Source: Calothrix membranacea FACHB-236 (GTDB taxonomy: Bacteria > Cyanobacteriota > Cyanobacteriia > Cyanobacteriales > Nostocaceae). Taken from it: DNA of 64,000 nt. Made by a program: the position numbers and the translations under genes. Below the pieces are notes generated by a model. That model did not search any database and was not told where the DNA came from. It was given only the letters and a program-made list of their open reading frames with translations. Position 1 is the stretch's first letter. The number at the start of each line of letters is the position of its first letter. Positions 26,854-35,024 of the stretch are shown here, piece after piece. The stretch spans positions 62,001 to 126,000 of the forward strand of contig NZ_JACJPX010000001.1 of the NCBI RefSeq assembly GCF_014696315.1. The letters run 5' to 3'.

Positions 26854-27387
26854 TTAAGAACTTTTAATGGCTTCAATAGCTGTTTTAAGCCAATTTATGT
26901 AAGTTTTCTCTCGTTGAGTAACTAGGTCTAGAACGAGCCGTTGCATAATTTGTTCACGGTTTGCACAATCTTCTAGCTCTGGTAGTTGAATATTGCCACA
27001 ATCAGCTAGTTTTTTGCTGCGTGCAGCTAGCTGCTGTTCGAGTAATTTAATAATGGCGGGATTTGGTAATTGTGCAGCAAAAAATAATTGCACTAGAAAC
27101 GGTTCTCGTACTGTTGGTACAGGCTGATGACATTGCAGCCACCTGAGTAATTCAGCTTTTCCCTCTTCCGTTAAAGAATATACCTTGCGGTTAGGGCGAT
27201 CGCTCTGAATCTCAACACAACAAGTAGTCCAACCCTGCTCAACTAATTTATCCAGGGTTCTGTAAATCTGTGCCTGATCTGCGGGCCACAAGTGAGCAAC
27301 GCATTGATCGAAGCAAGTGTTTTTCAGGTCGTAACCTGTCATTTCTTGTTGCTCAAGCAGTCCTAAAATTGTGTGTGCTAGTGACAT
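26854..27387 (-). CDS. PadR-family transcriptional regulator with C-terminal effector domain
   Basis: A 177-aa protein. The PadR winged helix is at residues 5-80 (LAHTILGLLEQQEMTGYDLK, ADQAQIYRTLDKLVEQGW, KVYSLTEEGKAELLRWL). The PadR C-terminal (Vir-type) helical domain follows (REPFLVQLFFAAQL ... TYINWLKTAIEAI). It is a typical subfamily-1 PadR repressor, usually of detoxification or transport genes. The pirin gene is divergent, 393 nt away, and may be its target. A short palindrome TCTTAT/ATAAGA at 27443-27460 lies upstream of its start. Confidence 0.9.
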   Translation of the reverse strand: MSLAHTILGLLEQQEMTGYDLKNTCFDQCVAHLWPADQAQIYRTLDKLVEQGWTTCCVEIQSDRPNRKVYSLTEEGKAELLRWLQCHQPVPTVREPFLVQLFFAAQLPNPAIIKLLEQQLAARSKKLADCGNIQLPELEDCANREQIMQRLVLDLVTQREKTYINWLKTAIEAIKSS

Positions 27388-27780
27388 GGACGGTTTTCCG
27401 AAGATTAAGTAGAGAAAGCTCTATATGTGACTTTTTATATAATCTTATGCTAATATAAGACTAATCATATATAAGAGCTATAAAGATACTATTTCTGCCT
27501 CACCCAGTTACTAAGAAAAAACCACACAGGCACAGAGCAAAAATAAGGGTGCGCGTAGGTAAGAAATATGAAAACTTGGTTTTAGCCTGAACATAGATTT
27601 TATTACCTAACTTAGATCAATTCTCCAAACTTCGGCAACACATTGAAACTCACGCAGGTAGATAAAATCTGATTTGATTAATTACAGATTAAGAACTGGT
27701 ATTAGAAATAGTTTCATATCTTGCGAGTAAAGACGAAGGCGATAGAAAAGTGGGGACATAACATCCCAAGGAGGAGATGA
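27388..27780. promoter_or_regulatory. 393-nt divergent promoter region, PadR / pirin
   Basis: Near the PadR side, TCTTAT (27443-27448) mirrors ATAAGA (27455-27460), and a further ATATAAG follows at about 27469, resembling PadR-type AT-rich operators. A strong Shine-Dalgarno (AAGGAGGAG) precedes pirin. No other gene is seen. Confidence 0.5.
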
Positions 27781-28674
27781 ATGACAACTCAAATAGGAAC
27801 GATGCGAACAGTCGCAGGAACAATCAACAGCGTACAAACCCTAGAGGGCGAAGGGATGCTTGTGCGTCGTCCATTTCCTAAAGCTACCTTTGGTGATTTT
27901 GATCCCTTTCTCCTCCTAGATGAATTTGGCCCGGTTGATGTGGAACCTGGAGCAGCCAAGGGAGCGCCAGATCATCCCCACAGAGGCTTTGAGACAGTCA
28001 CTTATATTTTGGAAGGCAGTTTTGAACACAAAGATTCTCAAGGAAATGCCGGCAAACTTCATGCGGGTGATGTGCAGTGGATGACAGCCGGATCTGGGGT
28101 TGTGCATTCAGAAATGCCAGAGCGAGAACTGGCGCGTCATGGTGGACGGGTTCATGGGTTGCAACTGTGGGTGAATTTACCTCAGCGAGACAAAATGATT
28201 AAGCCGCGCTATCAGGAAATTCCAGCAGAACGTATTCCCACATCTCAAACAGATGATGGTTTGGTGAGTGTCAAAGTCATAGCCGGAGAAGCACTAGGAG
28301 CGAAATCTAGCATCCAAACGCAAACTCCAATTATGTATCTACATTTCACAATTCAACCAGGAGCGATCGCAATTCAACCTGTGCCAAAACCATACAATGC
28401 TTTTATATATGTACTTGATGGTGAAGGCTTGTTTGGTGCAGAAAAGGAACGTGCGGGAGATGGGCAAATGGTATTGTTTGCACAAGATGGAGAGGAAGTG
28501 GTGATTGCTAATCCCGCAAACGCAAATTCAGCATTAGATGTGCTGCTGATTGCTGGCGTACCGCTTAACGAACCAGTAGTTCGCTACGGCCCATTTGTGA
28601 TGAATACTCAAGCTGAAATTATTCAAGCAATTGAAGATTATCGTAACGGGAGGATGGGTTCAATTGACTTCTAA
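27781..28674 (+). CDS. pirin-family cupin protein
   Basis: A 297-aa bicupin. The N-terminal cupin shows HPHRGFETVTYILEGSFEHK and WMTAGSGVVHSEMP, giving the usual His-His-His-Glu metal site; the C-terminal cupin begins near MYLHFTIQPGA. Bacterial pirins are iron-binding and several have quercetin 2,3-dioxygenase activity; others act as redox-sensing regulators. Which applies here is unknown. A strong Shine-Dalgarno precedes the ATG. The next gene overlaps its stop, so the two form an operon; a divergent PadR regulator may control it. Confidence 0.93.
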   Translation: MTTQIGTMRTVAGTINSVQTLEGEGMLVRRPFPKATFGDFDPFLLLDEFGPVDVEPGAAKGAPDHPHRGFETVTYILEGSFEHKDSQGNAGKLHAGDVQWMTAGSGVVHSEMPERELARHGGRVHGLQLWVNLPQRDKMIKPRYQEIPAERIPTSQTDDGLVSVKVIAGEALGAKSSIQTQTPIMYLHFTIQPGAIAIQPVPKPYNAFIYVLDGEGLFGAEKERAGDGQMVLFAQDGEEVVIANPANANSALDVLLIAGVPLNEPVVRYGPFVMNTQAEIIQAIEDYRNGRMGSIDF

Positions 28675-29074
28675 CACACTTTTACAAAGAATAAATCAAC
28701 AGCAATTTTTACGTAATTTGCGAAACAAACTCCTCACTCTGCACTCCTGTTTGCTGCAGATAGAACGCATCGCTTACGAACAGGTACGTGGAAGAGTAAC
28801 TAGTGCGGAACTCCTGCGATTGGTTATCAGTGATGAACAATTTGCTTGGTTACATCGCATTTCTGAGATGGTTGTGCAAATCGATGAAATGCTAGCAGCC
28901 GATGAACCTCTAGCGCTGGAAGATATCCAAAATCAGATTACCCAGGCCCGTAATCTGATTGTACCGTCCGAAGAAGGTAGTGCTTTTGCCAAAAAGTATT
29001 ATGCTGCTCTCCAAAGTGAACCCAGTGTTGTCATGGCACACGCAGACTTATCACAGTTATTAGCATCTAAATAA
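28664..29074 (+). CDS. unknown helical protein coupled to pirin (136 aa)
   Basis: I do not recognise this family. The protein is soluble and mostly helical (LRNKLLTLHSCLLQIERIAYE, WLHRISEMVVQIDEML), ending DLSQLLASK. No ATG lies near the start of the conserved-looking part. TTG 28664, 9-15 nt after GGGAGGA, overlaps the pirin stop by 11 nt and is the likely translationally coupled start; an upstream TTG at 28631 is less likely. Operon position suggests a role with pirin. A bidirectional terminator follows at 29161. Confidence 0.75.
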   Translation: MTSNTLLQRINQQQFLRNLRNKLLTLHSCLLQIERIAYEQVRGRVTSAELLRLVISDEQFAWLHRISEMVVQIDEMLAADEPLALEDIQNQITQARNLIVPSEEGSAFAKKYYAALQSEPSVVMAHADLSQLLASK

Positions 29075-29147
29075 TACCAATTTGCAATTTGTAATTCGTA
29101 ATTACGAAACTGCAACAGAATCTCGACTGATTGTAGAGAATTGGTAT
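29074..29147. repeat. short MITE-like element with ATACCAATT ends
   Basis: Perfect 9-bp terminal inverted repeats (ATACCAATT, AATTGGTAT) bound 74 bp without coding capacity. A related element is at 40644-40749, and a half-copy end at about 59747. Confidence 0.6.
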
Positions 29148-29160
29148 CAGTGAGGAAAAA

Positions 29161-29196
29161 AGACCCGCCCTTATTGAAATTAAGGGCGGGTCTTTT
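29161..29196. terminator. bidirectional intrinsic terminator
   Basis: A perfect 13-bp stem (AGACCCGCCCTTA with its complement) has a 7-nt loop, T-run downstream and A-run upstream. It separates two convergent genes. Confidence 0.9.
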
Positions 29197-29365
29197 ATTT
29201 CTTCAGTTTGGTTAAACTTTTCGCCAAGGAGAAACGGTGAAATTAACGTCAATACTACTCGGTTAAGCGTTTTTAACTCAAAAATGGTTTTGGGGTTAAG
29301 GGTTAAAGGTTTTTTCTTTCCCTTTCCCCATTCCCCTTTTTCCCCTTAACCAACAAGTATTGAAA

Positions 29366-30244
29366 TTAACGCCGTCTACCACCGCCAAAAGCGGGTGCGC
29401 GACGAGAACGACCACCACTACCGAAACTACTACCGCTAGGATTGCTTCTAGGAGATCTAGAACTATTAGAAGGTCTGAGTTGACTACCACCAAAACCAGA
29501 ACCACTAGGACGGCTATTTGTAGTAGTACGGCTTGGCGTACTGCGTACTGTTGAGCCACTAGGATATGTTCTTCTAATTGTCCCTGTACTGCGGAAGACT
29601 GTACGATTTCTTACAGCTGCGGGTGGTTCATTGTAGCGACTACGGTAGCTAGAAACCGCTTGGTCATAGTTGCTACCGTATCCACCATAGCCTCTTAAAA
29701 CTTGCCCTGGTTGATAAACAGGAGGTACATAGTACTGAGGTCTAAACAATAGACTACCAATTGCCTGACCTGCAATATTACCAGCCACCGCGCCAGCAAA
29801 AGGTACCCAGAAGCTATTTTCTTGACGGACTACAACCGTTTCTTGTCGTCCTGTTTGGGGATTAGTTTGTTGTTGAGTGACGTTATGAACGTACTCAATT
29901 TTAAAGTCTTCTGTTAAGTAGAGGCTGGGCTGGCCATTTTCCACTTTCAGATAACTTTTTTTACCTTCTTTAATTTCTTCATCTGTCAGCCGTGCCATTT
30001 GCAAGTTTTCGGTGACAAATGTTGGTGGTTTACTGTTAATCAAAAACAGCGTGTACTCGCCAGTACCATCATCATAGGTCGCTTGTTGTACTTGATACTG
30101 CCCATCACTCAGTTTGGTAGCCGTAGAGGTTTGGCTAACGTTCCTTGCTGGTGGTGTAGTTTCGTTTGAACTGCCGCAAGCAACAGATGTCAAACATAAA
30201 CTCATGGCTAATACCACGACTGTAAATCTACGCAGTATGTTCAT
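29366..30244 (-). CDS. putative lipoprotein with Arg/Ser/Gly-rich C-terminus (292 aa)
   Basis: ATG 30244 (MNILRRFTVV) starts a short signal with SVAC at Cys23, an acceptable lipobox, so it is probably a membrane-anchored lipoprotein. Residues 30-135 form a domain with TYDDGTGEYTLFLINSKPP and EEIKEGKKSYLKVE. A glycine-zipper-like segment AVAGNIAGQAIGSLLF follows near residue 155. The last 100 residues are low-complexity, rich in Arg, Ser, Gly and Pro, ending in FGGGRRR. The upstream open frame to 30316 would bury the signal peptide. Function unknown. Confidence 0.8.
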   Translation of the reverse strand: MNILRRFTVVVLAMSLCLTSVACGSSNETTPPARNVSQTSTATKLSDGQYQVQQATYDDGTGEYTLFLINSKPPTFVTENLQMARLTDEEIKEGKKSYLKVENGQPSLYLTEDFKIEYVHNVTQQQTNPQTGRQETVVVRQENSFWVPFAGAVAGNIAGQAIGSLLFRPQYYVPPVYQPGQVLRGYGGYGSNYDQAVSSYRSRYNEPPAAVRNRTVFRSTGTIRRTYPSGSTVRSTPSRTTTNSRPSGSGFGGSQLRPSNSSRSPRSNPSGSSFGSGGRSRRAPAFGGGRRR

Positions 30245-30318
30245 GATCATTGCGCTAAATATCCTATCTTTGAGCTTAACAATTTCCCCTACTAGTAGTA
30301 AGTACGGACTACCCAACC

Positions 30319-30440
30319 GGGGGACTGGGGACTAGGGATTGGGGACTGGGGAGATGAGGGGGATGAGGGGGATGAGGGGGATGAGGGAGATAAGGGGAGA
30401 ATTACCATTACCAATTACCCATTACCCAATAACAAATTAC
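30319..30440. repeat. heptamer tandem repeats (GATGAGG / GGGGACT)
   Basis: GGGGACT-type units run into at least four GATGAGG-type units, then C-rich TACCCAT/TTACCAT units, between two minus-strand genes. Confidence 0.7.
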
Positions 30441-30465
30441 AAATGACAAACACCAAAATTGCTGC

Positions 30466-31059
30466 TTACAAAGGAATTAATTCTGGATAATATTGCACCA
30501 GCTGATCGTTAGTGAGTTCATCACCTAACTGTGCTGGTGAAAAATGTACTTGAACTGCCTGGAGTTTATTTTGGTAGTGCAAATTAATTAAAGCTTTTAA
30601 CCCTTCTTTTAATGCTTGAACATTGGACAAGTCAGTTTCTAATTGTGGGACTTCTCCTGTAAAAGCTACTGTAATCATCACAATAATGTTGCGTGTTACA
30701 GGTATAGATAAAGGGTCATTAAATCCAGAATCAGAACTTAAATCTAATTCAGCACCGTATCTGGCAGCTGAGTCACTAAATAGTTCATTTACATAATCTC
30801 CCGCTTCGCCTTCGTTCCAAAATACATCCCCTTCATTAGCCGCAGAAAGCCAGTATTCATCGTAGCGTAATAGGTTTTCACATATTTCTACTAAGCCTTC
30901 TCCTAAAACTTGTAAGTCACCATCTGCGTCAATTGCTTCTCTAGCCGCACGATTGAACACCCCTAAAATTGGTGCTACTTCTGACCCATTTAAATGCAAA
31001 AATAAACGACAGACAACATAGCGAGTCCGTCCAATCATTCTATTAAAAGTATCACGCAT
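30466..31059 (-). CDS. DUF1517-like conserved protein (197 aa)
   Basis: A soluble protein typical of cyanobacteria. The well-kept segments include NDPLSIPVTRNIIVMITVAF, TGEVPQLETDLSNVQALKEG and VQVHFSPAQLGDELTNDQLV, which I recall from DUF1517 proteins, also found in chloroplasts. The member here lacks the membrane anchor some relatives have. Function unknown. The pentapeptide gene ends about 60 nt upstream of its own upstream region and runs the same way, so they may be co-transcribed. Confidence 0.75.
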   Translation of the reverse strand: MRDTFNRMIGRTRYVVCRLFLHLNGSEVAPILGVFNRAAREAIDADGDLQVLGEGLVEICENLLRYDEYWLSAANEGDVFWNEGEAGDYVNELFSDSAARYGAELDLSSDSGFNDPLSIPVTRNIIVMITVAFTGEVPQLETDLSNVQALKEGLKALINLHYQNKLQAVQVHFSPAQLGDELTNDQLVQYYPELIPL

Positions 31060-31116
31060 TTTTAGCCTCCACAGATTTATCAGTTACAAAGTAAACAGTT
31101 ATTTGACTGATAATTT

Positions 31117-32682
31117 TTAGTGTTCAATGTAATGAAAACTTTTAACAAAATCTATAACCATATTTAAGGCAGGCAATATATTTTGAGCAGCTTCATTGGA
31201 CATCTTATCAAAAAATGCAGCATTACCATCTGACTGATTAATAAATCGTTTACCGAAGTAAGGATGGTCGTGCAAAATCAGAGTTTGGGCACTAGAATTT
31301 GTTAATATTGTCTGGGTTGGAGTTTTAAAAAAGTTAAGTTTTGCAGCTAACTCCAGAATTTTTTGCATTTCTCTAATTTTTTGGGACTCATTTTTAGCTT
31401 CCGCGATCGCAGCCCTTAATTGCCTCACCCGATGGGATGTGTTTAGCCCCTGCTGAGATAGATCTTCGCTTTTGATCATGTCTACCAGGTTGTCAATATT
31501 GTTTTGGGTAGCGATCGCATCCTGAAATGGCAAAATCGCAATATAAGCAATAGGTAATAATTCTTCGTCCCGATCTACTCGGAATGTAAACACAGTCCGG
31601 CGACGACCAATATCTGTAGCCGGGGGTAGTTTCAGCCTACGGTATTGGCGAGAAATTTGGTAATAAGCACCAGCTAGGGCAAAGTTGGCTTCATGTTCTA
31701 GGGCTGCATCAACGATAATCCGAATAGTTGGCGAAGTTTCATTAAAAAAGTCGCCTGGGTCTTCAGAGCTGAACTTTTGGATAATAGAGCGATCGCCTGC
31801 AGCGGAGAGGTCAACCCATTCACAAATTATCCCTTCGGTTTTTAAGCCAAACCGGGAAGTGGAATAAAGTTTCGCTCCAGTTAAAGTTGCGCCGGTTAAG
31901 TCGGCTCCTATCCATTCCGCTTTAATTAATTTTGCCTGGGTTAAATTGGCGTGTACTAAGCTGGTATTTGTTAAATTAGCATTGCTAAAATCTGCCCCCA
32001 TCAAGTTGGCACCACTTAATTTAGCACCGCTTAAGTCTGCCCAACTGAGGTTAGCGCCGCTTAAATCTGCCCATCGAAGATTTGCGCCGCTTAAATCTGC
32101 TCCACTGAGGTTTGCACGGTTGAGATTTGCTTGTTTGAGTTCAGCTTCTCGCAAATTTGCGCCGCTAAGATCTGCGCGTACCAAATCGCTGGACTGGAAA
32201 TTGGCCATTTCTAAGTTGGCTCCCCTAAAACAAGCGCCTCGGAAACTAGCTTCGCTTAAGTCGGCACAACGGAGATTTGCTTTTCGCAAAGTCGCTTCTC
32301 TGAGGTCGGCGCTTTTGAGGTTAGCTTCAAACAGATCGGCGCTACTGAGGTCTGCACGAATTAACTCAGCGCGAACTAATGAAGCTCCTTGAAGTTGGGC
32401 ATGATTCAGGTTGGCTCGAATTAAATTAGCAACATTCAGATTAGCTTTATTTAAGATAGCTCTAGTGAGGTTAACGCCACTCAATCTTGCGACATTCAAA
32501 GTAGCATTGCTTAAGTTAGCTTGGCTGAGATTTGCACCACTTAAATTAACTACACTCAAGTTGGCTTTACTAAGATTTATACCACTGAGCTTGACACCAC
32601 TTAAGTTAGCTTCCGCAAGGTCAACACCAGTAAAATCCAACACTCCAACAGCGTACTTTTGCAGTAATTCTTCTATATTCAT
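31117..32682 (-). CDS. pentapeptide-repeat protein (521 aa)
   Basis: From about residue 15 to 280 the protein is a run of A(D/N)LXX pentapeptides (ANLSGVKLSGINLSKANLS and similar), which fold as a right-handed quadrilateral beta-helix. The C-terminal 220 residues form a different domain with RTVFTFRVDRDEELLPIAYI and a helical segment. Function is unknown; such proteins in cyanobacteria are often thylakoid or regulatory. The frame opens at 32748, but ATG 32682 (MNIEELLQKY) begins the conserved N-cap. It is divergent from tyrA, with 82 nt between starts. Confidence 0.9.
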   Translation of the reverse strand: MNIEELLQKYAVGVLDFTGVDLAEANLSGVKLSGINLSKANLSVVNLSGANLSQANLSNATLNVARLSGVNLTRAILNKANLNVANLIRANLNHAQLQGASLVRAELIRADLSSADLFEANLKSADLREATLRKANLRCADLSEASFRGACFRGANLEMANFQSSDLVRADLSGANLREAELKQANLNRANLSGADLSGANLRWADLSGANLSWADLSGAKLSGANLMGADFSNANLTNTSLVHANLTQAKLIKAEWIGADLTGATLTGAKLYSTSRFGLKTEGIICEWVDLSAAGDRSIIQKFSSEDPGDFFNETSPTIRIIVDAALEHEANFALAGAYYQISRQYRRLKLPPATDIGRRRTVFTFRVDRDEELLPIAYIAILPFQDAIATQNNIDNLVDMIKSEDLSQQGLNTSHRVRQLRAAIAEAKNESQKIREMQKILELAAKLNFFKTPTQTILTNSSAQTLILHDHPYFGKRFINQSDGNAAFFDKMSNEAAQNILPALNMVIDFVKSFHYIEH

Positions 32683-32764
32683 AAATGCTACCCCTGAGAT
32701 GCCAACTTTAATAGTGGGTAAAGAATGGAGAAAATATTGAACAGACAAACTAACAAAATCAAAA

Positions 32765-33604
32765 ATGAAAATTGGGATTTTAGGACTCGGACTAATTGGT
32801 GGATCTTTGGGCTTTGATTTGCGATCGCAAGGTCATGATGTTTTAGGAGTTAGTCGGCGTGAATCAACCTGTCAAAAGGCAATAGCTTTGGGTAGCGTTG
32901 ATCAAGCCGCGGTGGATCTGAGTCTCTTGGCTACGGCAGACATTGTATTTATTTGTACACCTATAGCTCTTATTGTTCCCCAAATTCAGCAGTTAATTGA
33001 GCATCTGTCTGCGGCTACGATAATCACTGATGTGGGTTCTGTCAAAGCCCCCATCGTCAATGCGATCGCACCTCTATGGGAAAATTTTGTGGGCGGTCAC
33101 CCAATGGCGGGAACAGCAGATAGTGGTATTGAAGCCGCACAACGGAATTTATTTGTTGATCGCCCTTATGTACTGACACCAAGCAATACCACACCACCCC
33201 AAGCAACTGCGGTAGTAGAAGAAATTGTGCGATCGCTTGGGTCTAAAATCTACCATTGTCAGCCAGAACAACATGACCGCGCTGTTAGCTGGATTTCTCA
33301 TTTACCTGTAATGGTCAGCGCTTCACTAATTGCAGCTTGTATGGGTGAAACCGACCCCGCAGTTTTACAACTAGCGCAAAATTTAGCTAGTTCCGGTTTT
33401 CGCGATACTAGCCGTGTCGGTGGTGGGAATCCTGAGTTAGGCGTAATGATGGCGCAGTTCAATCAGCAAGCGTTGCTGAGTTCACTACAACAATATCGCC
33501 ATCAGCTTGATCAAGTGATTCATTTAATTGAGCAGGAAAATTGGACAGCTTTAGAGACAAAGTTGCAGTCCACTCAAAAAGCGCGACCAGGATTTGTGGA
33601 ATAA
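32765..33604 (+). CDS. tyrA: arogenate/prephenate dehydrogenase
   Basis: A 279-aa enzyme of tyrosine synthesis. The Rossmann start MKIGILGLGLIGGSLG and an Arg-containing SRRES turn (NADP preference) are clear, as are the catalytic His in VGGHPMAGT and the substrate region ISHLPVMVSASL. Cyanobacterial TyrA proteins of this size are arogenate-specific and NADP-dependent; that specificity is from family knowledge. It is a stand-alone gene without a fused chorismate mutase or ACT domain. Confidence 0.95.
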   Translation: MKIGILGLGLIGGSLGFDLRSQGHDVLGVSRRESTCQKAIALGSVDQAAVDLSLLATADIVFICTPIALIVPQIQQLIEHLSAATIITDVGSVKAPIVNAIAPLWENFVGGHPMAGTADSGIEAAQRNLFVDRPYVLTPSNTTPPQATAVVEEIVRSLGSKIYHCQPEQHDRAVSWISHLPVMVSASLIAACMGETDPAVLQLAQNLASSGFRDTSRVGGGNPELGVMMAQFNQQALLSSLQQYRHQLDQVIHLIEQENWTALETKLQSTQKARPGFVE

Positions 33605-33734
33605 ATAGCTAACCAAGAGGAAAGCAGAGCTGGAAACTCTTGATAGCTTTGGAATTGGAGAATTTTGCTCCCTGCTTTTTGAGTCAGATTTTTGACCTTT
33701 GCATAAGTAAAACTAATCACTTGTATTACTTTTC

Positions 33735-33780
33735 TACAAGAATTAGTACTTGATTAACTTTTGTAAATGAGTGTAAAGTA
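33735..33780 (+). promoter_or_regulatory. possible psbA promoter
   Basis: TTGATT (about 33750-33755), an 18-nt spacer and TAAAGT (about 33774-33779) match a sigma-70 promoter loosely, about 60 nt before the psbA ATG. Confidence 0.4.
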
Positions 33781-33840
33781 AGGTTACAGACAAAAACAAA
33801 CTTGTCTGATTCATAAATCACTAATCGCATTCATAAAACA

Positions 33841-34923
33841 ATGACAGCAACCTTACAACAGCGCCAAAGCGCTAACGTATGGGATCGCTTCTGCGAGTGG
33901 ATCACCAGCACCAATAACCGTTTATACATCGGTTGGTTCGGTGTCCTCATGATCCCAACCCTACTAGCTGCTACAGCTTGCTTCGTAATCGCCTTCATCG
34001 CTGCGCCTCCAGTAGACATTGATGGTATCCGTGAACCTGTTGCAGGTTCTTTAATCTACGGAAACAACATCATCTCTGGTGCAGTTGTTCCTTCTTCTAA
34101 CGCTATTGGTTTACACTTCTACCCCGTTTGGGAAGCAGCTTCCTTAGATGAGTGGTTGTACAACGGCGGCCCTTACCAATTGGTAATTTTCCACTTCTTA
34201 ATCGGCGTATTCTGCTACCTCGGTCGTGAGTGGGAATTGTCTTACCGCTTGGGTATGCGTCCTTGGATCTGCCTAGCATTCTCTGCACCTGTTGCAGCAG
34301 CGACCGCAGTATTCTTGATCTACCCCATTGGTCAAGGTTCCTTCTCTGATGGTATGCCTTTAGGTATCTCTGGTACCTTCAACTTCATGATCGTGTTCCA
34401 AGCTGAGCACAACATCCTCATGCACCCCTTCCACATGTTAGGTGTGGCTGGTGTATTCGGCGGTTCTTTGTTCTCTGCAATGCACGGTTCTCTTGTAACC
34501 TCCTCCTTGGTTCGTGAAACCACCGAGAACGAATCTCAAAACTACGGTTACAAGTTCGGTCAAGAGGAAGAAACCTACAACATCGTAGCTGCTCACGGTT
34601 ACTTTGGTCGCCTAATCTTCCAATACGCATCCTTCAACAACAGCCGTTCTCTGCACTTCTTCTTGGCTGCATGGCCTGTAATCGGTATCTGGTTTACCGC
34701 TTTAGGTGTCAGCACAATGGCGTTCAACTTGAACGGTTTCAACTTCAACCAATCTGTGATTGATTCCACTGGTCGTGTAGTTAACACATGGGCTGACATC
34801 ATCAACCGCGCTAACTTGGGTATGGAAGTAATGCACGAGCGTAACGCTCACAACTTCCCTCTAGATTTGGCTGCTGGCGAAGTTGCTCCTGTTGCACTAA
34901 CTGCTCCTGCAATCAACGGCTAA
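33841..34923 (+). CDS. psbA: photosystem II D1 protein, Glu130 form
   Basis: The full-length 360-aa D1 reaction-centre protein with five membrane spans. It binds P680, pheophytin, the QB site and the Mn4CaO5 cluster. Cluster ligands are visible: Asp170 (FSDGMPLG), Glu189 (QAEHNI), and [15 protein letters not shown] with His332, Glu333, His337, Asp342 and Ala344. TyrZ sits in FLIYPIGQ. The 16-residue tail after Ala344 is the piece removed by CtpA. Position 130 is Glu (GREWELS), which marks the high-light/efficient D1 form rather than Gln130. Codon usage is strongly optimised. Other psbA copies presumably exist elsewhere. Confidence 0.99.
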   Translation: MTATLQQRQSANVWDRFCEWITSTNNRLYIGWFGVLMIPTLLAATACFVIAFIAAPPVDIDGIREPVAGSLIYGNNIISGAVVPSSNAIGLHFYPVWEAASLDEWLYNGGPYQLVIFHFLIGVFCYLGREWELSYRLGMRPWICLAFSAPVAAATAVFLIYPIGQGSFSDGMPLGISGTFNFMIVFQAEHNILMHPFHMLGVAGVFGGSLFSAMHGSLVTSSLVRETTENESQNYGYKFGQEEETYNIVAAHGYFGRLIFQYASFNNSRSLHFFLAAWPVIGIWFTALGVSTMAFNLNGFNFNQSVIDSTGRVVNTWADIINRANLGMEVMHERNAHNFPLDLAAGEVAPVALTAPAING

Positions 34924-34959
34924 TCTTTTGAGATAAAAGTTATAGCTTCTCTGTGAATC

Positions 34960-34992
34960 AAAAGCGCACTCCCAATTGGGAGGGCGCTTTTA
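34960..34992 (+). terminator. psbA intrinsic terminator
   Basis: AAAAGCGC-A-CTCCC pairs with GGGAG-G-GCGCTTTT across AATT. It begins 37 nt after the stop and ends in T residues. Confidence 0.9.
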
Positions 34993-35024
34993 ATATAGAT
35001 ATACAGCAGATTGCAAAATTTTTA

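Noticed and set aside
29360-29554. Thr/Arg-rich plus-strand frame
   Set aside because: It is the antisense of the Arg/Ser/Gly-rich lipoprotein tail.
31946-32740. Long plus-strand frames opposite the pentapeptide gene
   Set aside because: They are rich in Leu, Ala, Lys and Ser as expected from the reverse complement of pentapeptide repeats; shadows.
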